Source of the DNA: Clostridiales bacterium UBA1381
GTDB taxonomy: Bacteria > Bacillota > Clostridia > UBA1381
DNA length: 21,609 bases
Assembly: GCA_002305435.1 (NCBI GenBank)
Contig: DBQZ01000110.1
Coordinates: forward strand, 1 to 21,609
Direction of reading: 5' to 3'
Part shown: positions 6,376 through 13,586 of the stretch, piece after piece
How positions within the stretch are numbered: the first letter of the stretch is position 1
Layout of the letters: every line of letters begins with the position of its first letter
Position numbers and translations under genes: made by a program
The notes under the pieces: generated by a model
Seen by the model: only the letters and a program-made list of their open reading frames with translations
What the model was told of the DNA's origin: nothing
The model's database searches: none

Positions 6376-8051
6376 TTCGCCTCAGCCTCCTTAGGAAGAT
6401 ATTTGTCGTTGAGAGCATCGCCGGTCGGCTCGAAAGGATTCACGCTTACTACCAAAAGGTATGAACCCTCGCTCTGCATCATTGCGGCTATACCGTCGTC
6501 CACCTGCGAATTTTCGCTGATATTGCCGGCGGGGATGCCGTAAGCTTCGGCGAGCTTTGCAAAATCGGGGCTGCCGTCAAGCGTTACCGCCTGATAATTC
6601 GATTTATACAGCAGGAACTGGTGTTCATGAACCATTCCCAGACGGTTGTTCTGGAAAACGACCATCTTCACCGGTATATCCCACTGGCACATCGTCGCAA
6701 GCTCCGGCAAATCCATCTGGAAGCTGCCGTCGCCCATTATAGCGATTACCGGCTTTTTGCCCTCTACAGCAACGCTTGCGCCTATAGCTGCGGGAAGTCC
6801 GTATCCCATTGTGCCGAAACCTGCCGAGGTTATCAGCGAACGGGGGAAGGTGAAGTTAAAGTTGTTTGTCGCCCAAATCTGGTTTTGTCCAACCTCTGTG
6901 GAAACGTAAACGTCAGAAGCGGTCGCCTCCGAAAGGCGGCGCATGAAGTACTTGGGGTTTACGTATCCGGTATCCTCAGACTGTACTGAAGATGTACCCA
7001 AGGCCTTGTATTCACGAGCCTTTTCAAGCCATTCATCATTTGTCTTAAAGCCCATGAGTTGCGGCAGAAGCTGATTTAAAACGTCTTTTATGTCGCCGAC
7101 TACCGGAATATCCGGCTGCATATTCTTGCCTATTTCCGCCGGGTCTATGTCGATATGTACGACCTTAGCCCGCTTTTCAAGGCCGGCTGCGTTTGAGAGC
7201 GCACGGTCGCCGAGTCTTGCTCCCATTATAATTACTGTATCGGCGTGGTTTATGACAAGGTTTGCGCCTTTTGAACCGTGTGAGCCGACCATTCCGTAAT
7301 AATGGCTGCTCGAAGAGGGGACAACGCCTATACCCATCATTGTCGATACAACGGGGATGTCGGTTGCATCTACGAGCTTTCTGAATTCCTGGGCAGCGTC
7401 CGAGGAAACGATACCGCCTCCGGCGAGAATTACCGGGCGTTTTGCCTCACGAATGGCAGCTGCCACCTTTTTCACCTGAGTTTCATTTGCTTTGCCGACT
7501 ACTTTATAGCCTCTTACGCTTACCTCGGGATCCTCATCGGGATAGTCAAATTCCTGCTTGAGAATATCCATAGGCAGGTCGATAAGAACAGGTCCCGGAC
7601 GGCCGGTCTGCGCTATGTAGAACGCATCGTTTACTATATGCGGGATGTCCATCCCGTCTTTTACGAGGTAGTTATGCTTTGTAAAGGGAATCGTCGCTCC
7701 GGTAATATCTACCTCCTGGAAAGCGTCTTTTCCTATAAGCGGGGTGGCTACCTGCCCCGTAAGTGCAACCATCGGCACCGAATCCATATAAGCGGTCGCA
7801 ATACCGGTTATGAGGTTTGTTGCGCCCGGACCTGAGGTTGCCGTGCATACTCCGGCACGTTTTGTGACTCTTGCATAGCCTGACGCCATATGAGCCGCAC
7901 CCTGCTCATTTCTCGTTAAAATGTGTTTGATGGAAGAAAAAGACATTCTGTCAATAATCGGAGCATTTGCCGCGCCGGGATAACCGAACACGACCTTAAC
8001 GCCATTTCTTTCCAGCTGTCTTACGACCATCTGAGCGCCGGTCATTTTCAA
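6372..8051 (-). CDS. ilvB: Acetolactate synthase catalytic (large) subunit
   Basis: This 559-residue thiamine-diphosphate enzyme condenses two pyruvates, or pyruvate with 2-ketobutyrate, in the first common step of valine, leucine and isoleucine synthesis. The cofactor-activating glutamate is E49 in TRNEQGAAHMASGYAR. The central FAD/DHS-like domain and the C-terminal ThDP motif, GDGSFQMDLPELATM through VVFQNN near residue 440, are intact. It is the first gene of the ilv operon. The start chosen is TTG at 8051, because AAGGAGGAG (8058-8066) is eight bases from it but 14 from the in-frame ATG at 8045. Pairing with ilvN in the same operon marks it as the anabolic, regulated enzyme and not a catabolic AlsS. 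Confidence 0.96.
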   Translation of the reverse strand: MKMTGAQMVVRQLERNGVKVVFGYPGAANAPIIDRMSFSSIKHILTRNEQGAAHMASGYARVTKRAGVCTATSGPGATNLITGIATAYMDSVPMVALTGQVATPLIGKDAFQEVDITGATIPFTKHNYLVKDGMDIPHIVNDAFYIAQTGRPGPVLIDLPMDILKQEFDYPDEDPEVSVRGYKVVGKANETQVKKVAAAIREAKRPVILAGGGIVSSDAAQEFRKLVDATDIPVVSTMMGIGVVPSSSSHYYGMVGSHGSKGANLVINHADTVIIMGARLGDRALSNAAGLEKRAKVVHIDIDPAEIGKNMQPDIPVVGDIKDVLNQLLPQLMGFKTNDEWLEKAREYKALGTSSVQSEDTGYVNPKYFMRRLSEATASDVYVSTEVGQNQIWATNNFNFTFPRSLITSAGFGTMGYGLPAAIGASVAVEGKKPVIAIMGDGSFQMDLPELATMCQWDIPVKMVVFQNNRLGMVHEHQFLLYKSNYQAVTLDGSPDFAKLAEAYGIPAGNISENSQVDDGIAAMMQSEGSYLLVVSVNPFEPTGDALNDKYLPKEAEAK

Positions 8052-8226
8052 TTAGTTCTCCTCCTTAAAATCTGTGATATATATGATTGCGCCGCCTTAT
8101 TGGGGACGCCGGTAGAGAATATCATGGATAAAATAAGACATCTTACACGCTGTTGTCCGCCCTGTTTTTCACGCCGGGCAGAAAGAGAGCTTATATCTGG
8201 TGGATATATCCGCTCTATAGTATTTA

Positions 8227-8255
8227 ATTTTATCATCTTTTTGGACGATTGTCAA
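8227..8255 (-). promoter_or_regulatory. Strong sigma-A-type promoter of the ilvBNC operon
   Basis: The minus strand has a perfect TTGACA (8250-8255), a 17-bp spacer and TAAAAT (8227-8232). Transcription would begin near 8220 and leave a leader of about 170 nt before ilvB. Confidence 0.85.
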
Positions 8256-8275
8256 TGATTTTCCGGTTTTTATTC

Positions 8276-8312
8276 GACGAAATATCGCCGCAGGCGAGGG
8301 CTTTTTATCGTC
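8276..8312. promoter_or_regulatory. Nested palindrome between the two divergent promoters
   Basis: TCGCC-GCA-GGCGA (8285-8297) is a 13-bp palindrome, flanked by outer arms GACGA (8276-8280) and TCGTC (8308-8312). It is a GC-rich island in AT-rich DNA, 20 bases upstream of the ilv -35 box and 48 upstream of the transporter -35 box. It is a candidate binding site for a shared regulator; which one is unknown. Confidence 0.45.
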
Positions 8313-8360
8313 ATTTTTCTGTTTTATGCAATATTTATGGATATTTATTAAAAATTTATC

Positions 8361-8389
8361 TTGCAAACGCAGAAGAAGTCTGATATAAT
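8361..8389 (+). promoter_or_regulatory. Sigma-A-type promoter of the amino-acid ABC importer operon
   Basis: TTGCAA (8361-8366), a 17-bp spacer and a perfect TATAAT (8384-8389) face the transporter genes. Transcription would start near 8396. Confidence 0.85.
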
Positions 8390-8410
8390 ATAAATTGTAT
8401 GCAATATTAT

Positions 8411-8449
8411 TCGTCCGGGGAGCGAGAATGCCGGACGAGAAAATTTTTT
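8411..8449 (+). terminator. Terminator-like leader hairpin before the ABC permease
   Basis: TCGTCCGG (8411-8418) and CCGGACGA (8431-8438) form a perfect 8-bp GC-rich stem with a 12-nt loop. A T6 run (8444-8449) follows after five bases and touches the ribosome binding site at 8451. It resembles a leader attenuator. Little transcript lies upstream of it, so any antitermination would need a protein or another factor. Confidence 0.55.
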
Positions 8450-8466
8450 GAGAGGATGTGTGCGAT

Positions 8467-9165
8467 TTGCAGAAACTGGCGGAGTTTTGGAATTATTTTG
8501 TAACCGACTTCAACCGCACGTTTATTGTTGACAACCGCTGGAAGTTTTTCGCAGACGGCTTGGAGTCAACGCTTATAATGGCATTTTTCGGGCTGATATT
8601 AGGCTTTGCGATCGGTCTTATAATGGCGTTTTTCAAGCTGTCTAAGGTGAAACCGCTAAAGTGGATAGCCAACATCTACATAGACGTGATACGCGGAACG
8701 CCGACAATGGTACAGCTGTTTATCATTTATTTTTTGGTGTTTGCGACTGTAGACATTGACAGGAGGGTGGTCGGTATTATCGCCTTCGGTATAAACAGCG
8801 GCGCTTACGTGGCGGAGATAATAAGAGGCGGCATACTGTCCATAAACAAGGGACAGGTTGAGGCAGGACGGTCGCTGGGAATGACGAGTGCGCAGACGAT
8901 GCGCAAGATAGTGTTCCCGCAGGCGATAAAGAACGTGTTCCCGGCTTTGGGCAACGAGTTTATCGTGCTTGTAAAGGAGACGGCGGTTATAGGATATATA
9001 GCAAGGCTTGATTTCATGGCGGCGGCTCTGAAGGTGCAGAGTATAACGTTCAGCTATTTCGTGCCGCTTTTGTCGGTAGCCGTGGGATATTACGTTATAG
9101 TAAAGATACTTTCGTTCATATTAAATTGTATAGAAAAGCGGCTCCGCCGTGCGGATATGAGATAA
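8467..9165 (+). CDS. Amino-acid ABC transporter permease (HisM/GlnP family)
   Basis: This protein of about 232 residues is the membrane subunit of a polar-amino-acid-type importer and probably acts as a homodimer, since only one permease gene is present. It has about five transmembrane helices; the first begins near GLESTLIMAFFGL. The ATPase-contacting EAA loop is clear (AEIIRGGILS, EAGRSLGM, FPQA), and the early NRW...DGL...T segment is typical of the family. The longest frame opens at a GTG at 8458, which is only two bases from the AGAGG at 8451-8455. The in-frame TTG at 8467 has an 11-base spacing and is preferred here. The ATPase gene follows after 12 bases. The substrate cannot be read from the sequence. 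Confidence 0.92.
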   Translation: MQKLAEFWNYFVTDFNRTFIVDNRWKFFADGLESTLIMAFFGLILGFAIGLIMAFFKLSKVKPLKWIANIYIDVIRGTPTMVQLFIIYFLVFATVDIDRRVVGIIAFGINSGAYVAEIIRGGILSINKGQVEAGRSLGMTSAQTMRKIVFPQAIKNVFPALGNEFIVLVKETAVIGYIARLDFMAAALKVQSITFSYFVPLLSVAVGYYVIVKILSFILNCIEKRLRRADMR

Positions 9166-9177
9166 GGAGGGATTTCT

Positions 9178-9915
9178 ATGGCAGACGATGTAATTATAAA
9201 GGTAGAAAACCTCCACAAATCCTTTGGCGAGCTGGAGGTTTTAAAGGGAGTTTCACAGGAGATAAAACGGGGAGAAAAGGTCGTAGTAATAGGTCCCTCA
9301 GGCTCGGGAAAGAGCACATTCCTGCGCTGCTTAAACAGGCTTGAGGAGCCGACCTCGGGAGAGATTCTCATAGACGGGGAGAGCATCCTTTCAAAAAACG
9401 CCAACGTAAACGTCATTCGTGAGAAGATGGGGATGGTGTTCCAGCAGTTTAATCTCTTCCCGCATTTGACGATAATGGAAAACATCACGCTTGCTCCGAA
9501 GCTTGTGAAGAAAATCAGCAAGGAGGATGCCGAAAAGCGTGCCCGTGAGCTGCTTGAGATGGTGGGTCTTTCGGAAAAGGCGGACAACTATCCCGGCCAG
9601 CTTTCCGGAGGACAGCAGCAGAGAATCGCAATCGCCCGTGCGCTTGCGATGGATCCGGAGATAATGCTCTTTGACGAACCGACCTCGGCGCTCGACCCTG
9701 AGATGGTAGGCGACGTTTTGGAGGTTATGAAGGACCTGGCAAAAGCGGGAATGACGATGATAGTGGTGACGCATGAGATGGGATTTGCCCGTGAGGTTGC
9801 GTCGAGGGTATTGTTTATGGATCAGGGGATTGTGATGGAGGAGGCTCCTCCCGAGGAGCTGTTTTCAAACCCCAAGAACGAACGTACAAAATCGTTCTTA
9901 AGCAAGGTACTGTAA
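9178..9915 (+). CDS. Amino-acid ABC transporter ATP-binding protein (GlnQ family)
   Basis: This 245-residue cytoplasmic ATPase powers the importer encoded around it. All nucleotide-binding motifs are present: Walker A GPSGSGKST at 39-47, Q-loop VFQQ near Q89, signature LSGGQQQR at 142-149, Walker B IMLFDEP at 162-168 with E167, D-loop SALD at 170-173 and switch H199. The FNLFPHLT and LDPEMVGDVLEVM segments are characteristic of the polar amino acid group. AAGGAGG precedes the ATG. It lies between the permease and the binding-protein gene in one operon. The product class is certain; GlnQ itself would imply a substrate that is not shown. Confidence 0.96.
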   Translation: MADDVIIKVENLHKSFGELEVLKGVSQEIKRGEKVVVIGPSGSGKSTFLRCLNRLEEPTSGEILIDGESILSKNANVNVIREKMGMVFQQFNLFPHLTIMENITLAPKLVKKISKEDAEKRARELLEMVGLSEKADNYPGQLSGGQQQRIAIARALAMDPEIMLFDEPTSALDPEMVGDVLEVMKDLAKAGMTMIVVTHEMGFAREVASRVLFMDQGIVMEEAPPEELFSNPKNERTKSFLSKVL

Positions 9916-9936
9916 AAAGCATCATATGATGTTTTT
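9915..9936 (+). promoter_or_regulatory. Intercistronic hairpin before the binding-protein gene
   Basis: A perfect 12-bp palindrome CATCATATGATG (9920-9931) is extended by AAAA/TTTT flanks with one G-U pair and overlaps the ATPase stop. Five T bases end it, so it could be a weak terminator or a 5' stabiliser that sets separate expression of the lipoprotein. Confidence 0.5.
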
Positions 9937-9958
9937 ATAAATTCAGGAGGTTAGAATT

Positions 9959-10762
9959 ATGAAAAAGAAAATGACAAAATTCATCTCACTCACAGCTGCG
10001 GCTCTTTTGGCAGCAGGTGCGCTGGCAGGCTGCTCCAATGATACGGCTGAGACTGACAACACAGCGGCTCCGGCATCAAACAGCAGCGATGAGCTGGTAA
10101 TGGGTACAAATGCTGCATTCCCGCCGTTTGAGTTCGTTACAAGCGAAGGTATTGTAGGCGAGTTTGACGGTATCGACGTTGCTATCGCAGACAGAATAGC
10201 AAAGTCAATGGACAAAACGCTGCGTATTGAGGACATGGAATTTGACAGCCTTATCACAGCTCTCAGCACAGGCAAGATCGATGTAATTTTGGCAGGTATG
10301 ACGGCTACAGACGAAAGACGTCAGAGCGTTGATTTCTCAGACCCCTATTTCGTAGCTGAACAGGTAATTCTCACTGCTTCGGATTCGACAATAGCAAGCG
10401 CTGAGGATCTCAAGGCAGAGGGCGTAAGAATAGGCGTTGTTCAGGGCTACACAGGCGATACTATCGTATCCGAGACAATGGGCTTAGAGCCGGCAGTACG
10501 CACAAGCCGTGGTGTTGACGCTGTTCAGGATCTGAAGAACGGCAAGCTGGATGCGGTTGTTATAGACTCCGCTACAGGTGAAAAGCTCGCTGCTCAGGAC
10601 GGACTGAAGGTCGTAAGAGATCCGGAAGTATTTGAAACAGAGCAGTACGCTATAGCTGTACAGAAGGGCAATACAGAGCTTCTTGATCAGATAAACAAGG
10701 TGCTTGACGAAATGCAGGCAAACGGCGAGATAGACGCTTTGAACGATAAGTACAACGGCTAA
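9959..10762 (+). CDS. Amino-acid ABC transporter substrate-binding lipoprotein
   Basis: This 267-residue protein captures the substrate outside the cell and delivers it to the permease. It starts with a lipoprotein signal (MKKKMTKFISLTAAALLAAG) and lipobox L22-A-G-C25, then a short Thr/Ala/Asn/Ser-rich linker. The SBP_bac_3 fold follows: ELVMGTNAAFPPFEF, GIDVAIADRIAK, LITALSTGKIDVILAGM, DFSDPYFVAEQVIL, then the second lobe with GVVQGYTGD and the terminal ALNDKYNG. It has no GGG glycine codon and no CGG arginine codon, unlike most neighbours, which suggests strong expression. CAGGAGG precedes the ATG. It is the last gene of the operon, after a hairpin, and ends in a good terminator. The substrate is unknown; the divergent ilv operon makes a branched-chain amino acid only a guess. 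Confidence 0.95.
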   Translation: MKKKMTKFISLTAAALLAAGALAGCSNDTAETDNTAAPASNSSDELVMGTNAAFPPFEFVTSEGIVGEFDGIDVAIADRIAKSMDKTLRIEDMEFDSLITALSTGKIDVILAGMTATDERRQSVDFSDPYFVAEQVILTASDSTIASAEDLKAEGVRIGVVQGYTGDTIVSETMGLEPAVRTSRGVDAVQDLKNGKLDAVVIDSATGEKLAAQDGLKVVRDPEVFETEQYAIAVQKGNTELLDQINKVLDEMQANGEIDALNDKYNG

Positions 10763-10772
10763 AATAAACAAT

Positions 10773-10813
10773 AAGACCGGGAAACATCACACGATGCAGC
10801 CCGGTCTTTTTTT
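10773..10813 (+). terminator. Rho-independent terminator of the ABC importer operon
   Basis: A 9-bp stem (AAGACCGGG at 10773-10781 with CCCGGTCTT at 10800-10808) contains a nested CATC/GATG pair and is followed by further T bases to 10813. It also lies just after the rlmH stop on the other strand, where the U-tract is weaker. Confidence 0.9.
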
Positions 10814-10818
10814 CTTGA

Positions 10819-11295
10819 TTATTTATGGTACGTCTCCCCGGAGAGTATCTTGTATCCACGGTAAACTTGCTCCAAAAGCACTACCCGCATAAGCTGGTGG
10901 GGCAGGGTGATGCGCCCGAACGACAGCCGTTTGTCGGAACGTTTTTTCACCGCTTCGCAAAGCCCGAGAGATGAGCCGATTATAAACACGAGCGGCCGTC
11001 CTGTCATTGAGGTATCCTTAATTATAGCGGAAATATCCTCCGAGGATACCATATCCCCCTCTACGCACAGGGCGCAGACGAAAGCTCCCTGAGGAATTTT
11101 CGATAAAACGGCAGCCCCTTCCTTTTCCAAAATGCGCTCCTCGTCCTTTGCGGAGGCGTTTTTCGGGATTTTCTCATCGGGCAGCTCGATTATATCGAGA
11201 CGGCAGAACCGTGACAGCCGTTTTTTATATTCGTCAGAAGCTGCCGTCAGATATTTTTCCTTAAGGCGACCGGTGCAGATTACGGTAATATTCAT
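10819..11295 (-). CDS. rlmH: 23S rRNA pseudouridine-1915 N3-methyltransferase RlmH
   Basis: This 158-residue SPOUT methyltransferase modifies pseudouridine 1915 in helix 69 of 23S rRNA, using S-adenosylmethionine. Recognisable parts are the N-terminus MNITVICTGRLKEKYL, the knotted SAM site VFIIGSSLGL and the C-terminal LPHQLMRVVLLEQVYRGYKI ending in GETYHK, which is close to the family end ExYHK. The length is usual. Its ATG overlaps the walJ stop by 4 bases. In Bacillus, walJ and rlmH are also close neighbours, so the pair is a conserved one. Confidence 0.95.
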   Translation of the reverse strand: MNITVICTGRLKEKYLTAASDEYKKRLSRFCRLDIIELPDEKIPKNASAKDEERILEKEGAAVLSKIPQGAFVCALCVEGDMVSSEDISAIIKDTSMTGRPLVFIIGSSLGLCEAVKKRSDKRLSFGRITLPHQLMRVVLLEQVYRGYKILSGETYHK

Positions 11296-12068
11296 GATGA
11301 CACCGCCGTTACACTGTAGCGGGAGGCTACGTTTATCACCGCATCGCAGCCGGGACGAATGCCGGCGGATTTTGCGGCGCTCTCAGCCGTCACCATTGCC
11401 AGCTGCGGCATATTGTTTTCCCTGCTCAAATGCCCTAAAAGGATGTGTTCTGCCCCAGAGCGGATAAGATCCACCGCCGCTTCTGCCGCCTCGTCGTTCG
11501 ACAGATGGCCAAATTCCCCTCGTATGCGTTTTTTTAGCGCAGAGGGATAAGGGCCGCACTCGAGCATCCGGCAGTCGTGGTTTGATTCGAGTATCAGCCG
11601 GTGGCAGCCACGGAGGTTTTCCATTATATATTCGTTCATTCTGCCTATATCGGTCGCCACAGCAAGGCTTTCTCCGCCTGCTTCAAAGCGGTAGCCGACA
11701 GGGTCTGCTGCATCATGGGGGATTGAGAAGGGAAGTACGCCGATAGTGCCTATTTCAAAGCTTTCGCCGGGGACGATTTCGACAAACCGCTCCACCTTCC
11801 CTATATTCATGGAAGCTATGGTGGGCGAGGTGGCGTATATGGGCAGCTTATAACGGCGGGCGACGACACCAGCGCCCTTTATGTGGTCGGAATGTTCATG
11901 CGTTATAAGCACAGCATCCAGATCCTCAGCCCTAAAACCGGCGCAGTCTAAAGCTGCGGCCAGCTGTTTTCCACTGAGGCCGCAGTCTATTAGTATATTC
12001 GTTTTTCCGTCCGAGAGGAAGGAGGCGTTTCCGGAAGAACCGCTTACAAGTGACAAAAATGATACCAT
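11292..12068 (-). CDS. walJ: MBL-fold metallo-hydrolase, WalJ/YycJ family
   Basis: This 258-residue metallo-beta-lactamase-fold protein resembles YycJ/WalJ, whose relatives are proposed DNA exonucleases linked to mismatch repair and to cell-wall homeostasis. It has the N-terminal strand FLSLVSGSSGNASFL, the dinuclear metal motif THEHSDH (H57, H59, D61, H62), a later metal aspartate in ATDIG and LGHLSRENN, the C-terminal histidine motif. The start at 12068 lies four bases after the murA stop. No WalR/WalK genes are here, so the classical walRKHIJ context is lost while the walJ-rlmH link is kept. Other MBL hydrolases are possible but the SGSSGN start and LGHLSRENN favour this family. Confidence 0.88.
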   Translation of the reverse strand: MVSFLSLVSGSSGNASFLSDGKTNILIDCGLSGKQLAAALDCAGFRAEDLDAVLITHEHSDHIKGAGVVARRYKLPIYATSPTIASMNIGKVERFVEIVPGESFEIGTIGVLPFSIPHDAADPVGYRFEAGGESLAVATDIGRMNEYIMENLRGCHRLILESNHDCRMLECGPYPSALKKRIRGEFGHLSNDEAAEAAVDLIRSGAEHILLGHLSRENNMPQLAMVTAESAAKSAGIRPGCDAVINVASRYSVTAVSS

Positions 12069-12072
12069 TTCC

Positions 12073-13350
12073 CTACCTCACATCATCTATGACGGTTATA
12101 CGCTTGATGTCTCCGCCGAGGGCGACGAACTTTTCTTCAAAGTTTTCGTATCCCCTGTCAATGTGGAAGATGTCACGGATTTCGGTCGTGCCGTCTGCCA
12201 TAAGGGCGGCGATTATCATTGCCGCTCCGGCACGCAGGTCGGTAGCACGTACGCTTGCTCCGGTGAGTTTCTCCACGCCGTGGATTATCGCAAGTTTTCC
12301 CTCAACCGTGATGTCGGCGCCCATGCGCTTTAATTCGTTTATATAGCGGAAACGGTCGTCCCATATTCCCTCACGGGCGTTGGATGTACCCTCAACGGTC
12401 GTAAGGAACGCCACCATCTGCGGCTGCATATCGGTGGGATAGCCGGGATACGGCAGGGCGGTGAAGTTTATGTGGCGGAATTTCGTACCCTCCGGCACAA
12501 AAACACGGACGCTCTCCTCGCCCTCCTGGACTACTACGCCTGTTTCCCGCAGCTTGGATGCGATTATATCAAGGTGCTGCGGTATTACATTCTTTAAAAC
12601 AACGTCGCCTCTTGTGGCAGCTGCTGCAATCATGAATGTTCCCGCCTCTATCTGGTCAGGGATGACGGAGTAGGAACCGCCGTGGAGCGATGATACGCCT
12701 CGTATTTTTATCGTATCGGTACCGGCGCCTCGGATATTGGCGCCCATGGCGTTTAAAAAGTTTGCAAGGTCTACGATATGCGGTTCCTTAGCGGCGTTTT
12801 CTATAACGGTAAGCCCCTCTACAAGGACGGAGGCAAGGATAGCGTTTATCGTAGCGCCGACTGTTACAACGTCAAAGTATACGTTTGCCGGATGCAGTTT
12901 GTCCGACTTTCCCCGGATAAGGCCGTAGGAGGTGTTCACCTCTGCGCCAAGCGCCTCGAAGAATTTTATATGCTGGTCTATCGGCCGTGTGCCGAAATCG
13001 CAGCCGCCCGGCGGATCTATTTCAAACCTGCCGAACCTGCCCAAAAGTGCGCCCATAAGATAGCTTGAGCCACGCATTTTGCGGGTCAGGTCCCCGGGGG
13101 GAGAAAATGAATCAACGTTTGTGCAGTCTATTTCAACAGTGCTCTTGTCGATGTAATCAACTTTTGCATTGAGCTGTTCGAGTATTCTTAAAAATAATTT
13201 TGTATCTGTTATATCAGGGAGGTTTTCCAAACGGCATTTATCCTTTACAAGGATACACGCCGGTATTATGCCAACAGCTGCGTTTTTCGCTCCGCTTATA
13301 GTGACTTCTCCTTCAAGGCGGTTGCCGCCCTTAACAACAAGTTTTTCCAT
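12073..13350 (-). CDS. murA: UDP-N-acetylglucosamine 1-carboxyvinyltransferase
   Basis: This enzyme of about 425 residues transfers enolpyruvate from phosphoenolpyruvate to UDP-GlcNAc, the first committed step of peptidoglycan synthesis. K22-N23 in SGAKNAA and the catalytic cysteine C117 in PPGGCDFGTRP are present; cysteine at this position is the form alkylated by fosfomycin. RFRYINELKRMGA and the late TDLRAGAAMIIAAL segment are typical. The longest frame begins at a GTG at 13359, but that codon overlaps the AGAGG ribosome binding site; the ATG at 13350 sits eight bases after it and gives the usual MEKLVVKGG start. Many Bacillota carry two MurA paralogues, so which one this is stays open. 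It heads murA-walJ-rlmH with its own promoter, and murB lies in the cluster on the other strand. Confidence 0.95.
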   Translation of the reverse strand: MEKLVVKGGNRLEGEVTISGAKNAAVGIIPACILVKDKCRLENLPDITDTKLFLRILEQLNAKVDYIDKSTVEIDCTNVDSFSPPGDLTRKMRGSSYLMGALLGRFGRFEIDPPGGCDFGTRPIDQHIKFFEALGAEVNTSYGLIRGKSDKLHPANVYFDVVTVGATINAILASVLVEGLTVIENAAKEPHIVDLANFLNAMGANIRGAGTDTIKIRGVSSLHGGSYSVIPDQIEAGTFMIAAAATRGDVVLKNVIPQHLDIIASKLRETGVVVQEGEESVRVFVPEGTKFRHINFTALPYPGYPTDMQPQMVAFLTTVEGTSNAREGIWDDRFRYINELKRMGADITVEGKLAIIHGVEKLTGASVRATDLRAGAAMIIAALMADGTTEIRDIFHIDRGYENFEEKFVALGGDIKRITVIDDVR

Positions 13351-13402
13351 CCAGTGCACCTCTTTTGATGATTTGCTCTCTTATTATAATAGTTCATTCT
13401 AT

Positions 13403-13431
13403 ATTATACATGGAAAAATGTAAAATGTAAA
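13403..13431 (-). promoter_or_regulatory. Sigma-A-type promoter of murA-walJ-rlmH
   Basis: The minus strand has TTTACA (13426-13431), a 17-bp spacer and a perfect TATAAT (13403-13408), followed by a leader of about 45 nt. Confidence 0.85.
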
Positions 13432-13466
13432 GAAAAAAAACGATTTTTTTAAAAATATAATAAAAT

Positions 13467-13487
13467 TTTATCAGTATAACCGATAAA
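13467..13487. promoter_or_regulatory. Operator-like palindrome upstream of the murA promoter
   Basis: TTTATC (13467-13472) and GATAAA (13482-13487) are perfect arms around a 9-nt centre that itself keeps GT/AC symmetry. It lies about 36 bases upstream of the murA -35 box. Another GATAAA occurs at 13504. No regulator was recognised. Confidence 0.35.
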
Positions 13488-13523
13488 GCCCATGTTTTGA
13501 AGTGATAAATTTATGAAACAAAT

Positions 13524-13570
13524 AAAAAAAACAGAGGATGACGGAACGAATGTTTTCCGCAAATCCTCTG
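13524..13570 (-). terminator. Rho-independent terminator of rpmB
   Basis: CAGAGGAT (13532-13539) pairs with ATCCTCTG (13563-13570), with an inner CGGAA/TTCCG stem, and the minus strand ends in U8. It lies 16 bases after the rpmB stop. Confidence 0.92.
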
Positions 13571-13586
13571 CTTTGAAGTTTTTGTC

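Larger units (their letters stand above)
8052..8466. other. Divergent control region between ilvB and the amino-acid ABC importer
   Basis: This 415-base gap holds two outward-facing promoters whose -35 boxes are 105 bases apart, a palindromic GC-rich island between them, a roughly 170-nt leader for ilvB and a roughly 70-nt leader for the transporter. The ilvB leader has weak hairpins and a 14-codon frame (8141-8097, minus strand) encoding MSYFIHDILYRRPQ, but it lacks a good ribosome binding site. No T-box signature (specifier loop, or a GGTGG-type antiterminator) was found and no other riboswitch was recognised. Confidence 0.7.

Noticed and set aside
8052..8220. T-box or other riboswitch in the ilvB leader
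   Set aside because: A T-box was looked for because such leaders often control ilv operons, but no specifier hairpin, antiterminator consensus or terminator was found.
8048..8236. Minus-strand frame of 62 codons running into the ilvB start
   Set aside because: Its start would lie inside the ilv promoter -10 region, there is no ribosome binding site, and it overlaps the ilvB start out of frame.
8458..8466. GTG start for the ABC permease
   Set aside because: It is only two bases from the ribosome binding site; the TTG at 8467 has a workable spacing.
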